Of a DNA stretch of 64,000 bases, positions 44,074-52,933 are shown piece by piece. The notes beneath the pieces are model-generated. The model ran no database searches. It saw only the letters and a list, made by a program, of their open reading frames with translations, and was not told the DNA's origin. Position 1 is the stretch's first letter, and the number at the start of each line of letters is the position of its first letter. The DNA lies in the NCBI GenBank assembly GCA_017396145.1, contig JAFQMS010000047.1, forward strand, positions 1 through 64,000, read 5' to 3'. The stretch is from Lachnospiraceae bacterium. GTDB lineage: Bacteria; Bacillota; Clostridia; Lachnospirales; Lachnospiraceae. The translations under genes were made by a program, and so were the position numbers.

Positions 44074-44583
44074 ATGAAAAGAAATATATTTTCAGTAATA
44101 GTAATTGTTTTATTAGTTGTTGATTTGGTGTTTACGGCGATAATGCTATTTGCTGTACTTCCCAACACAACCAAGACTAATGATTTGATAGCAAAAGTTG
44201 CAGCAGCTATTGAATTAGAGATGGAAGAAGAGAATACTGATATAAGCATTTATGACTTGGAAGCATATTCTTTCGAAGAGGGTGATTTGTTTATATCTTT
44301 GAAGAAGGACACAACTGATAAAAAAGACAGATATGCTATAATAAAGGGTGTAACAATACATCTTAACACAAGTGTTAAAGACTTTGATTCTGTTAAAGAA
44401 GTAGTTATATCTAATGATAATAAGATGAAAGATATTATTACTACAGTTTATTCTGAATATACTAAAGAGGAAGCACAGTTACAAAAAGACAGGATTAAGG
44501 CAGAGATACTCCTTGAGTTTGAAGAACTGTTTGAATCTAAGATAGTTCATGATATTTCATTTGGAAATCTGGCTTTCCAGTAA
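44074..44583 (+). CDS. fliL: Flagellar basal body-associated protein FliL
   Basis: This 169-residue protein has one N-terminal membrane helix (about 5-28) and an extracytoplasmic domain that ends with DRIKAEILLEFEELFESKIVHDISFGNLAFQ, matching the FliL C-terminal pattern. FliL surrounds and supports the stator at high load. It sits between motB and fliM in the normal Gram-positive order. A 128-nt gap follows before fliM. Confidence 0.85.
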   Translation: MKRNIFSVIVIVLLVVDLVFTAIMLFAVLPNTTKTNDLIAKVAAAIELEMEEENTDISIYDLEAYSFEEGDLFISLKKDTTDKKDRYAIIKGVTIHLNTSVKDFDSVKEVVISNDNKMKDIITTVYSEYTKEEAQLQKDRIKAEILLEFEELFESKIVHDISFGNLAFQ

Positions 44584-44711
44584 AAGGAAACAATATTGGT
44601 GGAAAAATATGAAGTTATGCTTTATATTATGTCGAAAATGTGATACAATAGATTAGATGTATATGATTCATCATATATTAAAGGTATTATAATTATCCGG
44701 GAGGTGAGAGA

Positions 44712-45689
44712 ATGAGTGATGTCTTATCTCAAAGTGAGATAGATAATCTGCTTGCAGCCTTAAGCAGCGGTGAATTAGACGCTGATGAAATAAAGAACTC
44801 CAATGATGTTCAAGTAAAAAATTATGACTTTGCAAGACCTTCAAAGTTTTCGAAGGAGCACCTTAGAACATTAGAGATTATATTTGAACATTATAGCAGA
44901 CTGCTAGCGACTCATTTACCTGCTCATTTAAGAAAAAGCATTCAGGTAACGGTAATGAATTCGGAAGCAATTACATATTCAGAATTCTCTAATTCCTTAT
45001 CTAATCCGGTTCTTTTAGGAATCGTTAATTTAGAGCCTTTAGAAGGAAGTATAATTATAGAGATGGCAGATGTTTTAGGATTTGCTATTATAGACAGAAT
45101 GCTCGGTGGAGACGGACAACCTCTTGACCACAATCGTAATTTTACTGAAATTGAGATAATGATAATGGAGCGTATATTTGCTACATTAACAGAACTCCTT
45201 GTAGAACCCTGGAGAAATGTTGTGGAGTTTAGACCACAACTTGTGAAAATAGAGACAAATTCTCAGTTTGCACAGATAGTGTCGCCTAGTGAAATGTCAT
45301 CAATTGTTACAATGAGTGTTGCAATAGGAGATATTGACGGAATGATGAATATATGTCTTCCGTATTCTGTGCTAGAGCCTGTGATTGAACATCTTAATAC
45401 CAAGTTTTGGTATTCTAATATGCAGGTTAAGGATGCTAATGATTATAAGGATGTTATAGAGATTGCTATATCAAAAGCAAAAGTTCCGATTAGAGCAATT
45501 CTTGGACAGAGTGTAATATCGGTCAATGACTTTATTAATCTCCAAAAGGGAGATATTATCAAGCTTAATACTAAGATAGAAGATGAACTTGATGTGTATG
45601 TAGGAAGTATTCAAAAGTTTAAAGCACTTCCGGGTGCAGCAGATGATTCCTATGCAGTTAGAATTAAATCAATTATCAGGGAGGAGTAG
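44712..45689 (+). CDS. fliM: Flagellar motor switch protein FliM
   Basis: This 325-residue protein begins with the CheY-P binding segment LSQSEIDNLLAALSSGE. A CheC-like middle domain (about 45-235; PSKFSKEHLRTLEIIFEHYSR, MLGGDGQ) follows, and then a C-terminal SpoA domain (about 245-320). It forms the C-ring with FliG and FliY. GGGAGGTG precedes the ATG. The AT-rich 128-nt gap upstream contains a palindrome (TATATGAT...ATCATATA, 44660-44677) and a possible -10 box, but no good -35. Confidence 0.96.
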   Translation: MSDVLSQSEIDNLLAALSSGELDADEIKNSNDVQVKNYDFARPSKFSKEHLRTLEIIFEHYSRLLATHLPAHLRKSIQVTVMNSEAITYSEFSNSLSNPVLLGIVNLEPLEGSIIIEMADVLGFAIIDRMLGGDGQPLDHNRNFTEIEIMIMERIFATLTELLVEPWRNVVEFRPQLVKIETNSQFAQIVSPSEMSSIVTMSVAIGDIDGMMNICLPYSVLEPVIEHLNTKFWYSNMQVKDANDYKDVIEIAISKAKVPIRAILGQSVISVNDFINLQKGDIIKLNTKIEDELDVYVGSIQKFKALPGAADDSYAVRIKSIIREE

Positions 45690-45694
45690 CTTTT

Positions 45695-46882
45695 ATGGAT
45701 GGAATGTTATCCCAGGAAGAAATAAACGCGCTTCTAAGTGGTATGGATGTAGGTAATGATGATAGTTATAATTTAGACAGTAAGCCTCATGATGAACTTA
45801 CAGTTGAAGAAAAAGATGCTATCGGTGAAATCTCAAACATTAGTATGGGAACTGCAGCCACCACATTATCCACACTGGTTAATAATAAAGTTCTTATCAC
45901 AACACCGGTTGTAGATTATGCAACATGGGATGAGATAGCAAGTAATTATAGAAGACCTTGTGTGTTTGTACAAATTTCATATAGAGAAGGACTAGATGGT
46001 AATAACATCCTTATTCTTGATGAGAATGATGTTAAAGTAATTACCAATCTGATGATGGGTGGAGATGGAACGGATTTGGATCCGGAACTTTCGGAGTTGC
46101 ACCTTTCGGCAATAAGTGAAGCAATGAACCAGATGATGGGTTCAGCCGCAACATCAATATCATCTATGTTAGAAAAAAAGGTTGATATTAGTCCACCGAA
46201 TGCAGATTTGGTAGACTTAAATGGTAATATTAATCTTGAAGATATGTCTCCATTTTTAAATGAAGTTTTTGTTAAAGTATCATTTAGAATGGAAATAGAA
46301 GGATTGATTGACAGCCAGTTAATGCAGTTGTATCCTTTTGAATTTGCAAGAGATTTATACAATAAGTTTACTCAGAAGACATATTCATCATCAGCGCCAG
46401 AGCCAGAACCACCGGCGCCGGAACCACAGGTTGCACCACAGGCAGTGCCACAAACTACGCCACAGATTCAACCAGATATGGGAATGGGTCAGATGGCACC
46501 TAACATGATGTATAATCAGCCAATGATGGGTCAGCCAATGATGGGTCAACCAATGATGGGAATGCCAATGGGACAGGTAGCACCGGATATTAATGTTTCA
46601 CCGGCACAATTTGTTCCATTTACTAATACGGCAAGTCCAATAATTCAACAAGAGAATATTGACTTGATTATGGACGTACCTTTAGAAGTAACGGTAGAAC
46701 TTGGAAGAACTAATAAATCAATTAAAGAAATACTTGATTTTTCACCAGGTACAATCATAGAATTAAATAAACTTGCAGGAGAGCCTATAGATGTGCTTGT
46801 TAACGGCAAGTATGTTGCAAAAGGTGAAGTAGTAGTTATTGAAGAGTGTTTTGGTATTAGAGTTACTGAGATAATCAAATAA
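45695..46882 (+). CDS. fliY: Flagellar motor switch phosphatase FliY
   Basis: This 395-residue protein has a CheY-binding start (MLSQEEINALLSGM) like that of FliM. A CheC-type domain (about 30-225) carries two active-site patterns (EISNISMGTA and ISEAMNQMMGSA), both keeping the E-x2-N pair, so dephosphorylation of CheY-P looks possible. A Pro/Gln/Met-rich linker contains three MGQPMM repeats, and the C-terminal FliN-type SpoA domain (about 315-395) follows. FliY replaces FliN in the C-ring of many Firmicutes. It starts 5 bases after fliM. Confidence 0.95.
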   Translation: MDGMLSQEEINALLSGMDVGNDDSYNLDSKPHDELTVEEKDAIGEISNISMGTAATTLSTLVNNKVLITTPVVDYATWDEIASNYRRPCVFVQISYREGLDGNNILILDENDVKVITNLMMGGDGTDLDPELSELHLSAISEAMNQMMGSAATSISSMLEKKVDISPPNADLVDLNGNINLEDMSPFLNEVFVKVSFRMEIEGLIDSQLMQLYPFEFARDLYNKFTQKTYSSSAPEPEPPAPEPQVAPQAVPQTTPQIQPDMGMGQMAPNMMYNQPMMGQPMMGQPMMGMPMGQVAPDINVSPAQFVPFTNTASPIIQQENIDLIMDVPLEVTVELGRTNKSIKEILDFSPGTIIELNKLAGEPIDVLVNGKYVAKGEVVVIEECFGIRVTEIIK

Positions 46883-46903
46883 TATAAAAATAGGAGAAAC
46901 ATT

Positions 46904-47266
46904 ATGGGAAAAAACATTTTAATTTGTGATGATGCAGCATTTATGAGAATGATGATTAAGGATATCTTGACTAAGAACGGATATACAATTGCTGGAGAAG
47001 CTGAGAATGGTATTAAAGCTGTAGAAAAGTATAACGAGGTTAAGCCTGACCTTGTAATGATGGACATTACAATGCCAGAGATGGATGGAATTCAGGCACT
47101 TAAGAAGATTAAATCAATGGATGCTTCTGCTACAGTAATTATGTGTTCAGCAATGGGACAGCAAGCAATGGTTATTGAATCAATACAATCAGGAGCAAAG
47201 GATTTTATTGTTAAACCATTCCAAGCAGATCGTGTATTAGAAGCTGTTAAAAAGGCAATAGGTTAA
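46904..47266 (+). CDS. cheY: Chemotaxis response regulator CheY
   Basis: This 120-residue single receiver domain has the acidic pair D9/D10, phosphorylation site D54 in MMDITMPEMDG, S/T switch serine in IMCSAMGQ and K104 in FIVKPF. All the catalytic residues are present. CheA passes phosphate to it, and CheY-P binds FliM and FliY to alter rotation. TAGGAGA precedes the ATG. Confidence 0.96.
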   Translation: MGKNILICDDAAFMRMMIKDILTKNGYTIAGEAENGIKAVEKYNEVKPDLVMMDITMPEMDGIQALKKIKSMDASATVIMCSAMGQQAMVIESIQSGAKDFIVKPFQADRVLEAVKKAIG

Positions 47267-47276
47267 GGTACTACCT

Positions 47277-47804
47277 ATGATATTAAATATAATAGATATT
47301 TGCAGTAATATATTAAGTGACCTAAAATTTGTGAAAGTTAGCAGTGTAGTATTGGCTTCTAAAGAAGTTGATACTACGCCATCTAATATCCCATCATCAG
47401 GGGAAAGTCTTTTGCAACTTTTAGGTTTGCTTGTGTTATTCATAATTATTTTGGTGGCATGTTATTTTGTTACAAAATGGGTTGCAAGTGTTAGTCAGGG
47501 TGCTGCAAATGCATCCAATATTCGTATTATAGAAACACATAAGATTACTCCGAATAAATATATCCAGATTGTAAAAATTGCAGAGGAATATATTGCAATA
47601 GCAGTGGCTAAAGATAATGTCACTTTTTTGTGCAAGTTAGATGAGGATAATATTAATCTTATGCCTGTAAAACCTATGGAGTTAAAAAACTTTAAGGATG
47701 TTTTCGCCAAAGTAAAGAAAGATAAGATAGATGATGGCGAAAAAAACGAGGAAGAAGCAAGTGGGAAAGAAGATAATCAACAAAACACAGGTGATATGGA
47801 ATAA
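47277..47804 (+). CDS. fliO: Flagellar export protein FliO/FliZ
   Basis: This 175-residue protein has an N-terminal exported segment, one membrane helix (about 46-67; LLQLLGLLVLFIIILVACYFV) and a cytoplasmic domain (IRIIETHKITPNKYIQIVKI...VTFLCKL) typical of FliO/FliZ, then a charged tail. FliO helps FliP assemble into the export gate. It follows cheY by 10 bp. Its 3' end overlaps the predicted fliP start by up to 74 bp. Confidence 0.85.
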   Translation: MILNIIDICSNILSDLKFVKVSSVVLASKEVDTTPSNIPSSGESLLQLLGLLVLFIIILVACYFVTKWVASVSQGAANASNIRIIETHKITPNKYIQIVKIAEEYIAIAVAKDNVTFLCKLDEDNINLMPVKPMELKNFKDVFAKVKKDKIDDGEKNEEEASGKEDNQQNTGDME

Positions 47805-48597
47805 ATTGAATATAAAAAAAGTGGTAAAGACTACAGCATTTTTCATGTCGATTATGCTTCTGGTGTTTATGTTTATCTCACCTGTTACGGCAGCGCCAGG
47901 AGAAGATGGAGATGATTATAGCATTACGTTGAGTGTTCCTGATAATGATGACAGTACATCACTATCATCTACATTGCAGATGCTTTTGTTATTAACAGTA
48001 ATTACGTTAGCACCATCAATACTAATTTTGCTAACCTGCTTTACTAGAATAATTGTAGTACTTCATTTTGTAAGGTCAGCATTGAGCACACAAACTACAC
48101 CTCCTAATCAGGTATTAATTGGTCTTGCTCTATTTCTGACATTTTTTATTATGTCTCCGGTATTCTCTAAGATAAATACAGAGGCAATACAGCCTATGTC
48201 TAGTGGAGAGATAACTTCTGAGGAGGCATTTGAAAAAGGGTTAAAGCCTATTAGGGAGTTTATGTTCAAGGAAACGAGAACAAAAGATATATCTTTATTT
48301 GCTGATATAGCAGGTATTAATACAGAAGATAACCCCATTGAAAGCACGGATGATATTCCAACATCAGTGCTTATTCCTGCTTTTATAATCAGTGAACTTA
48401 GAATAGCGTTTATAATAGGATTTATAATATATATTCCTTTTATAATTATAGATATGGTTGTATCGTCAACCCTTATGTCAATGGGTATGATGATGTTACC
48501 ACCTACAGTAATATCAATGCCGTTTAAAATACTGCTATTTGTATTGGCGGATGGATGGAACCTAATAGTAGGTAATCTTGTTAAGACCTTCTATTGA
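47731..48597 (+). CDS. fliP: Flagellar export gate protein FliP
   Basis: The longest frame is 288 residues. Its basic N-terminus leads into a cleavable signal (about 33-55, ending VTAAPG). The FliP core follows, with membrane helices around 78-105, 123-143, 210-240 and 250-280. Family markers are TCFTRIIVVLHFVRSALSTQTTPPNQVLIGLALFLTFFIMSP-type sequence and ISELRIAFIIGFIIYIPFIIIDMVVSS. FliP forms the pentameric gate with FliQ and FliR. The start is uncertain: ATG 47731 has no good ribosome site, while GTG 47761 has GAGG about 9 bases upstream. Both lie within fliO, so translation is likely coupled. Confidence 0.92.
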   Translation: MMAKKTRKKQVGKKIINKTQVIWNKLNIKKVVKTTAFFMSIMLLVFMFISPVTAAPGEDGDDYSITLSVPDNDDSTSLSSTLQMLLLLTVITLAPSILILLTCFTRIIVVLHFVRSALSTQTTPPNQVLIGLALFLTFFIMSPVFSKINTEAIQPMSSGEITSEEAFEKGLKPIREFMFKETRTKDISLFADIAGINTEDNPIESTDDIPTSVLIPAFIISELRIAFIIGFIIYIPFIIIDMVVSSTLMSMGMMMLPPTVISMPFKILLFVLADGWNLIVGNLVKTFY

Positions 48598-48628
48598 CAG
48601 TAGTTTTTAGTTTGAATGGAGTGATAAA

Positions 48629-48898
48629 ATGACAATAGATGTTGTAATAGATATTATCAGGGCAGCATTAATAGTTGCTATAGAGGTTTCACTTCCTATG
48701 TTGGTTGTATCATTGGTTGTGGGACTTGTAATCAGTATATTTCAGACTGTTACATCAATTCAGGAACAGACATTGTCATTTGTTCCTAAGTTGATTGCGG
48801 TATTTGCAGTTATTGCAATAGCAGGTTCTTTTATTTTTGGGACAGTTACAGATTATACTATTGAGTTGTTTAGTAATTTTGATTTATATATTAGATAA
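48629..48898 (+). CDS. fliQ: Flagellar export gate protein FliQ
   Basis: This 89-residue protein has two membrane helices (about 12-38 and 52-75). The family pattern EVSLPMLVVSLVVGLVISIFQTVTSIQEQTLSFVPKLIAV is complete. Four copies sit in the export gate with FliP and FliR. AATGGAGTG precedes the ATG. Normal length. Confidence 0.95.
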   Translation: MTIDVVIDIIRAALIVAIEVSLPMLVVSLVVGLVISIFQTVTSIQEQTLSFVPKLIAVFAVIAIAGSFIFGTVTDYTIELFSNFDLYIR

Positions 48899-48907
48899 AG
48901 TTGGAAA

Positions 48908-49690
48908 ATGGTGGTGAATATGGAGTTTTCAATTGAAAATCTGGAATATTTTCTACTGATAGCAATGAGAATATCCGCATTTATAGTTTCGGCCCCATTT
49001 TTTAGTGTGAGTTTTGTGCCTAGAAGGGTAAAGGCTGGTCTATCCTTTGTCATGGCATTTGTCATATTTAATACCTTGGAGTATGAGCCGTTACATTATG
49101 TTGGTACTATTGGTTATGCTGCATTGATTATTAAAGAAGCTTTAGCAGGTCTTATTCTGGGATTTGCAGCCAACATATGTACGATGATTTTGTCTTTTTC
49201 GGGACATTTTGTGGATACGGAGATGGGTTTTTCTATGGTTCAAAACATGGATCCTACATCCAATACACAGGCTACAGTTACAGGTAATCTTTTTGTTTAT
49301 ACTGTGACGCTTATTATGCTTGTATCAGATATGCATCTTATGGTGTTGACTGCAATAATAGATACATTTGAGATTATTCCTCTGGGGGAAGTAAGAATTT
49401 CCCCAACTATGTATACCATGATGGTTAGGTTTCTTACGGATTATTTTCTAATAGCCTTTAGAATTGTACTGCCAATATTCATGTGTATACTTATAACTAA
49501 TGTTATTCTTGCAATTCTAGCAAAGATAGCACCTCAGATGAATATGTTTGTTGTTGGACTTCAACTTAAGGTTATGGTTGGACTTGCAGTTTTAATTTTG
49601 ATTGTAGGACTTATGCCTGCAATTACAGATTTCATATTTAATGAAATGAAAGATATGATTAGATACGCAACGAAGATTTTAGGAGGATGA
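48908..49690 (+). CDS. fliR: Flagellar export gate protein FliR
   Basis: This is a protein of about 260 residues with six membrane helices. Its core markers are RISAFIVSAPFFSVSFVPRRVKAGLSF, LILGFAANI, FVDTEMGFSMVQNMDPTSN and LIVGLMPAI. FliR is the single capping subunit of the export gate. The exact start is unclear among ATG 48908, GTG 48911/48914 and ATG 48920; the local GGTGGTG overlaps these codons. It ends 3 bases before flhB. Confidence 0.93.
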   Translation: MVVNMEFSIENLEYFLLIAMRISAFIVSAPFFSVSFVPRRVKAGLSFVMAFVIFNTLEYEPLHYVGTIGYAALIIKEALAGLILGFAANICTMILSFSGHFVDTEMGFSMVQNMDPTSNTQATVTGNLFVYTVTLIMLVSDMHLMVLTAIIDTFEIIPLGEVRISPTMYTMMVRFLTDYFLIAFRIVLPIFMCILITNVILAILAKIAPQMNMFVVGLQLKVMVGLAVLILIVGLMPAITDFIFNEMKDMIRYATKILGG

Positions 49691-49693
49691 CTA

Positions 49694-50860
49694 ATGGTTT
49701 ATATATTAACAAAGAAATCCTCCCACCTTGCTATTGAAGAAGAATCAAGATTAAAAGAGGCACAATTATTAAGATTAAATCTTCAGTTTTTTGCGGATGA
49801 GGGTGGAGACAAAACAGAGGAGCCTACAGCTAAAAAACTTAGTGATGCAAGAAAAGAAGGTCAGGTTGCAAGAAGTACAGAACTTGTAACTGGTTCAAGT
49901 CTTCTTACACTTTTTTTGGTAATTAAGTTGTTTTCGGGATATATAGGTAAGAAATTCATGGAGGGTTTTGTTGTTAATTATAATTTAATCGGCATTTACA
50001 GTGATGAAAATTTTAATTATCAAACAATGACAGGTATTTTGTCAGAGGCGGCAAAGAGTATATTATTTGCTTCATTACCGGTGTTAATAGCAGCCTTTAT
50101 TGTAGGCATTGTAATCAATGTTATTCAGGTAAAATGGGAACCTACTGCAAAGCCTTTAATGCCAAAGCTTAACAGGTTAAATCCAGTATCAGGATTTAAA
50201 AGAATATTTTCTTTGGATAAGGTTGTAGAATTATTAAAAGCAATACTTAAAATAATAATTATTGTTTATATATGTTATTCTACTTTAATTGACCAGTGGG
50301 AACTTATTTTAGAACTATATGAATATAACTTAATGCATGGATTAGAGATAATTCTTGAAGTGATAACAGATTTAGGGATTAAGATAAGCGCGTTATTCCT
50401 TGCATTAGGCTTTGTTGATTTGTTTTATCAGAAGTATAAGTTAAGGAAAGATTTACGAATGACAAAGCAAGAAGTTAAAGATGAGTTCAAACAACAAGAA
50501 GGAGATCCTCAGGTAAAAGGTAAGATTAAGAGCAAGATGCAGGAAGTTTCAAGAAGACGTATGATGCAAAGTGTTCCAGAAGCGGATGTAGTTATTACTA
50601 ACCCTACACATTTAGCTGTTGCTCTTAGATATGACAGGGAAAAAGAAGAAGCACCGGTTGTAGTTGCAAAAGGTGCAGATTATCTGGCAGAGAAGATTAA
50701 AGAAGTTGCCAGAGAAAACAAAGTTGAGATTGTTGAAAACAAACCTTTAGCAAGAATGCTATATCATAATGTGGAGATTATGTCGCAAATTCCACCGCAA
50801 CTTTATCAGATGGTGGCAGAGGTACTTGCAGAGGTTTATAAGATAAAGAATAAAGCATAA
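49694..50860 (+). CDS. flhB: Flagellar export switch protein FlhB
   Basis: This 388-residue protein has an N-terminal extension of about 30 residues and then the family start (LQFFADEGGDKTEEPTAKKLSDARKEGQVARS). Four membrane helices lie between about 70 and 250. The cytoplasmic domain has the self-cleaving site NPTH (N303-P304). Cleavage there, with FliK, switches export from hook to filament. AGGAGGATGACTA straddles the fliR stop and gives its ribosome site. Confidence 0.96.
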   Translation: MVYILTKKSSHLAIEEESRLKEAQLLRLNLQFFADEGGDKTEEPTAKKLSDARKEGQVARSTELVTGSSLLTLFLVIKLFSGYIGKKFMEGFVVNYNLIGIYSDENFNYQTMTGILSEAAKSILFASLPVLIAAFIVGIVINVIQVKWEPTAKPLMPKLNRLNPVSGFKRIFSLDKVVELLKAILKIIIIVYICYSTLIDQWELILELYEYNLMHGLEIILEVITDLGIKISALFLALGFVDLFYQKYKLRKDLRMTKQEVKDEFKQQEGDPQVKGKIKSKMQEVSRRRMMQSVPEADVVITNPTHLAVALRYDREKEEAPVVVAKGADYLAEKIKEVARENKVEIVENKPLARMLYHNVEIMSQIPPQLYQMVAEVLAEVYKIKNKA

Positions 50861-50899
50861 TTAGTTTATGTATTATAAAGAAGAAAGGAGGAAAAGGAC

Positions 50900-52933
50900 A
50901 TGAAGAAATCAGATTTGTTTATTGGTATATATCTAATGGCTGCGGTAATATTTTTCATTATTCCTATACCAGCATTTCTTTTGGATGTTTTACTGGCACT
51001 TAACATATCTGTTGCAATGATAATTCTGTTTAATGCACTATTTGCACCAGAAGCTCTTAGTATGTCCAGTTTTCCAACGCTTCTTTTATTTACAACTATA
51101 TTTAGAATTTCGCTAAATGTTTCATCAACAAGACTTATTCTTTCAGAAGGAAATGCAGGAGAAGTAATAGCAACCTTTGGAGAGTTTGTTGGTGGTGGAG
51201 ACTTAATTATTGGTGCTATAGTATTTATCATATTATTAATTATTCAGTTCATGGTTATCAATAAAGGTTCTGAACGTGTTGCTGAGGTAACAGCAAGATT
51301 TACACTTGATGCTATGCCAGGTAAACAGATGGCTATAGATGCAGACCTTAATACAGGTGCAATTACAGATGAACAGGCTAAGGAACGAAGACAAAAGATT
51401 CAAGATGAATCTACTTTCTTTGGAGCAATGGACGGTGCTACTAAGTATGTTAAGGGAGATGCTATTGCAGGTCTTATCATCACCGCTATTAACATAGTGG
51501 GTGGAATAGCCATGGGTATGTTTCGTGGTGGCATGGATATGAATTCAGCACTAGAATCCTATGTAATACTTGCTATAGGTGATGGTCTTTGTAGCCAGAT
51601 ACCATCTCTTATGATATCTCTTTCAACAGGTATCCTTGTTACTAAGGTATCTAAGGAAGCTGATATTGGAGATATCCTTATTAAGCAACTTTTTTCAATA
51701 CCAAAAGTACTTACAATGGTTGGCATTGCCATGGTTTTATTAGGTGTGCTCACTCCATTGCCGTTTTTTGTATTTGTAGGATACGGTGTGGTATTCTTTG
51801 TAGTTGGTAAACAGATTGAAAAGAGAATTGGAATTAAAGGTATTGAAGAAGAGGTTAGTCAGGAAGAAACTCAGGCCGAAGAAATTCGTCGTCCTGAGAA
51901 TGTTACATCCCTTCTTCAGGTGGATCCTATTGAATTGGAATTTGGTTATGGAATTATTCCACTTGCTGATGTTAATCAGGGTGGAGATTTACTCGACCGT
52001 GTAGTATTGATTAGAAGACAGATCGCATTAGAACTTGGATGTGTTGTACCAATAATTCGTCTTAGAGATAATATTCAGTTGAATCCTAACCAGTACCTCA
52101 TTAAGATTAAAGGTATTCCGGTAAGTGATGGTGAGATATTATTTGATCATTATATGGCTATGAATCCAGGTAATGTGGAAGAAGAGATTACGGGTATTCC
52201 AACATTTGAACCATCCTTCCATTTACCTGCTATATGGATAACGGAGAGTCAAAGGGAAAGAGCAGAGTCTATGGGATATACGGTTGTTGACCCACCTTCA
52301 ATTATTGCTACTCATTTGACAGAGGTAATTAGAAGTCATCTTGATGAACTTCTTACAAGACAGGATGTACAAAATCTTATTAATAATGTTAAAGATGCTA
52401 ATGAATCATTAATATCTGAACTTGTACCAAAGTTGTTAGGTGTTGGTGAGATACAGAAAGTATTACAAAACCTTCTAAGAGAGGGGATTTCCATAAGAGA
52501 CCTTATTACAATATTTGAAACTCTTGCAGATTACGCATCTACTACAAGGGACACAGATATATTGACGGAGTATGCACGACAGAGTTTGAAAAGGGCTATA
52601 TCCAACAAATATTTTGCGGGTAATGACTCTACAAGTGTTGTAACCCTAGACCCTAAGGTGGAACAGGAGATAATGGCATCTGTTAAGCAGACAGAACAAG
52701 GTGCTTATATTACTTTAGAACCTGACAGAATAAGGTCTATTATGAAGTCAATGCAAGAGGAAGTAAAAAAACTAGAGGATATGGGAAGAAATCCAATAGT
52801 AATCACATCTCCAATAGTTAGAATGTATTTTAAGAAACTTACAGGAGATTATTATAAAGATTTAATTGTTATATCATACAATGAGATAGAAGCAGATGTT
52901 GAATTACAGTCAGTTGGGATGGTGAGTGCGTAA
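50900..52933 (+). CDS. flhA: Flagellar export gate protein FlhA
   Basis: This 677-residue protein has about eight N-terminal membrane helices (to about 310) with the conserved loop ARFTLDAMPGKQMAIDADLNTGAITDEQAKERR (about 130-165), and a large cytoplasmic ring domain (about 340-677; IELEFGYGIIPLAD). FlhA is the nonameric docking ring for chaperone-substrate complexes and couples ion flow to export. AAAGGAGG precedes the ATG. Normal length. Its stop is directly followed by the flhF start. Confidence 0.97.
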   Translation: MKKSDLFIGIYLMAAVIFFIIPIPAFLLDVLLALNISVAMIILFNALFAPEALSMSSFPTLLLFTTIFRISLNVSSTRLILSEGNAGEVIATFGEFVGGGDLIIGAIVFIILLIIQFMVINKGSERVAEVTARFTLDAMPGKQMAIDADLNTGAITDEQAKERRQKIQDESTFFGAMDGATKYVKGDAIAGLIITAINIVGGIAMGMFRGGMDMNSALESYVILAIGDGLCSQIPSLMISLSTGILVTKVSKEADIGDILIKQLFSIPKVLTMVGIAMVLLGVLTPLPFFVFVGYGVVFFVVGKQIEKRIGIKGIEEEVSQEETQAEEIRRPENVTSLLQVDPIELEFGYGIIPLADVNQGGDLLDRVVLIRRQIALELGCVVPIIRLRDNIQLNPNQYLIKIKGIPVSDGEILFDHYMAMNPGNVEEEITGIPTFEPSFHLPAIWITESQRERAESMGYTVVDPPSIIATHLTEVIRSHLDELLTRQDVQNLINNVKDANESLISELVPKLLGVGEIQKVLQNLLREGISIRDLITIFETLADYASTTRDTDILTEYARQSLKRAISNKYFAGNDSTSVVTLDPKVEQEIMASVKQTEQGAYITLEPDRIRSIMKSMQEEVKKLEDMGRNPIVITSPIVRMYFKKLTGDYYKDLIVISYNEIEADVELQSVGMVSA

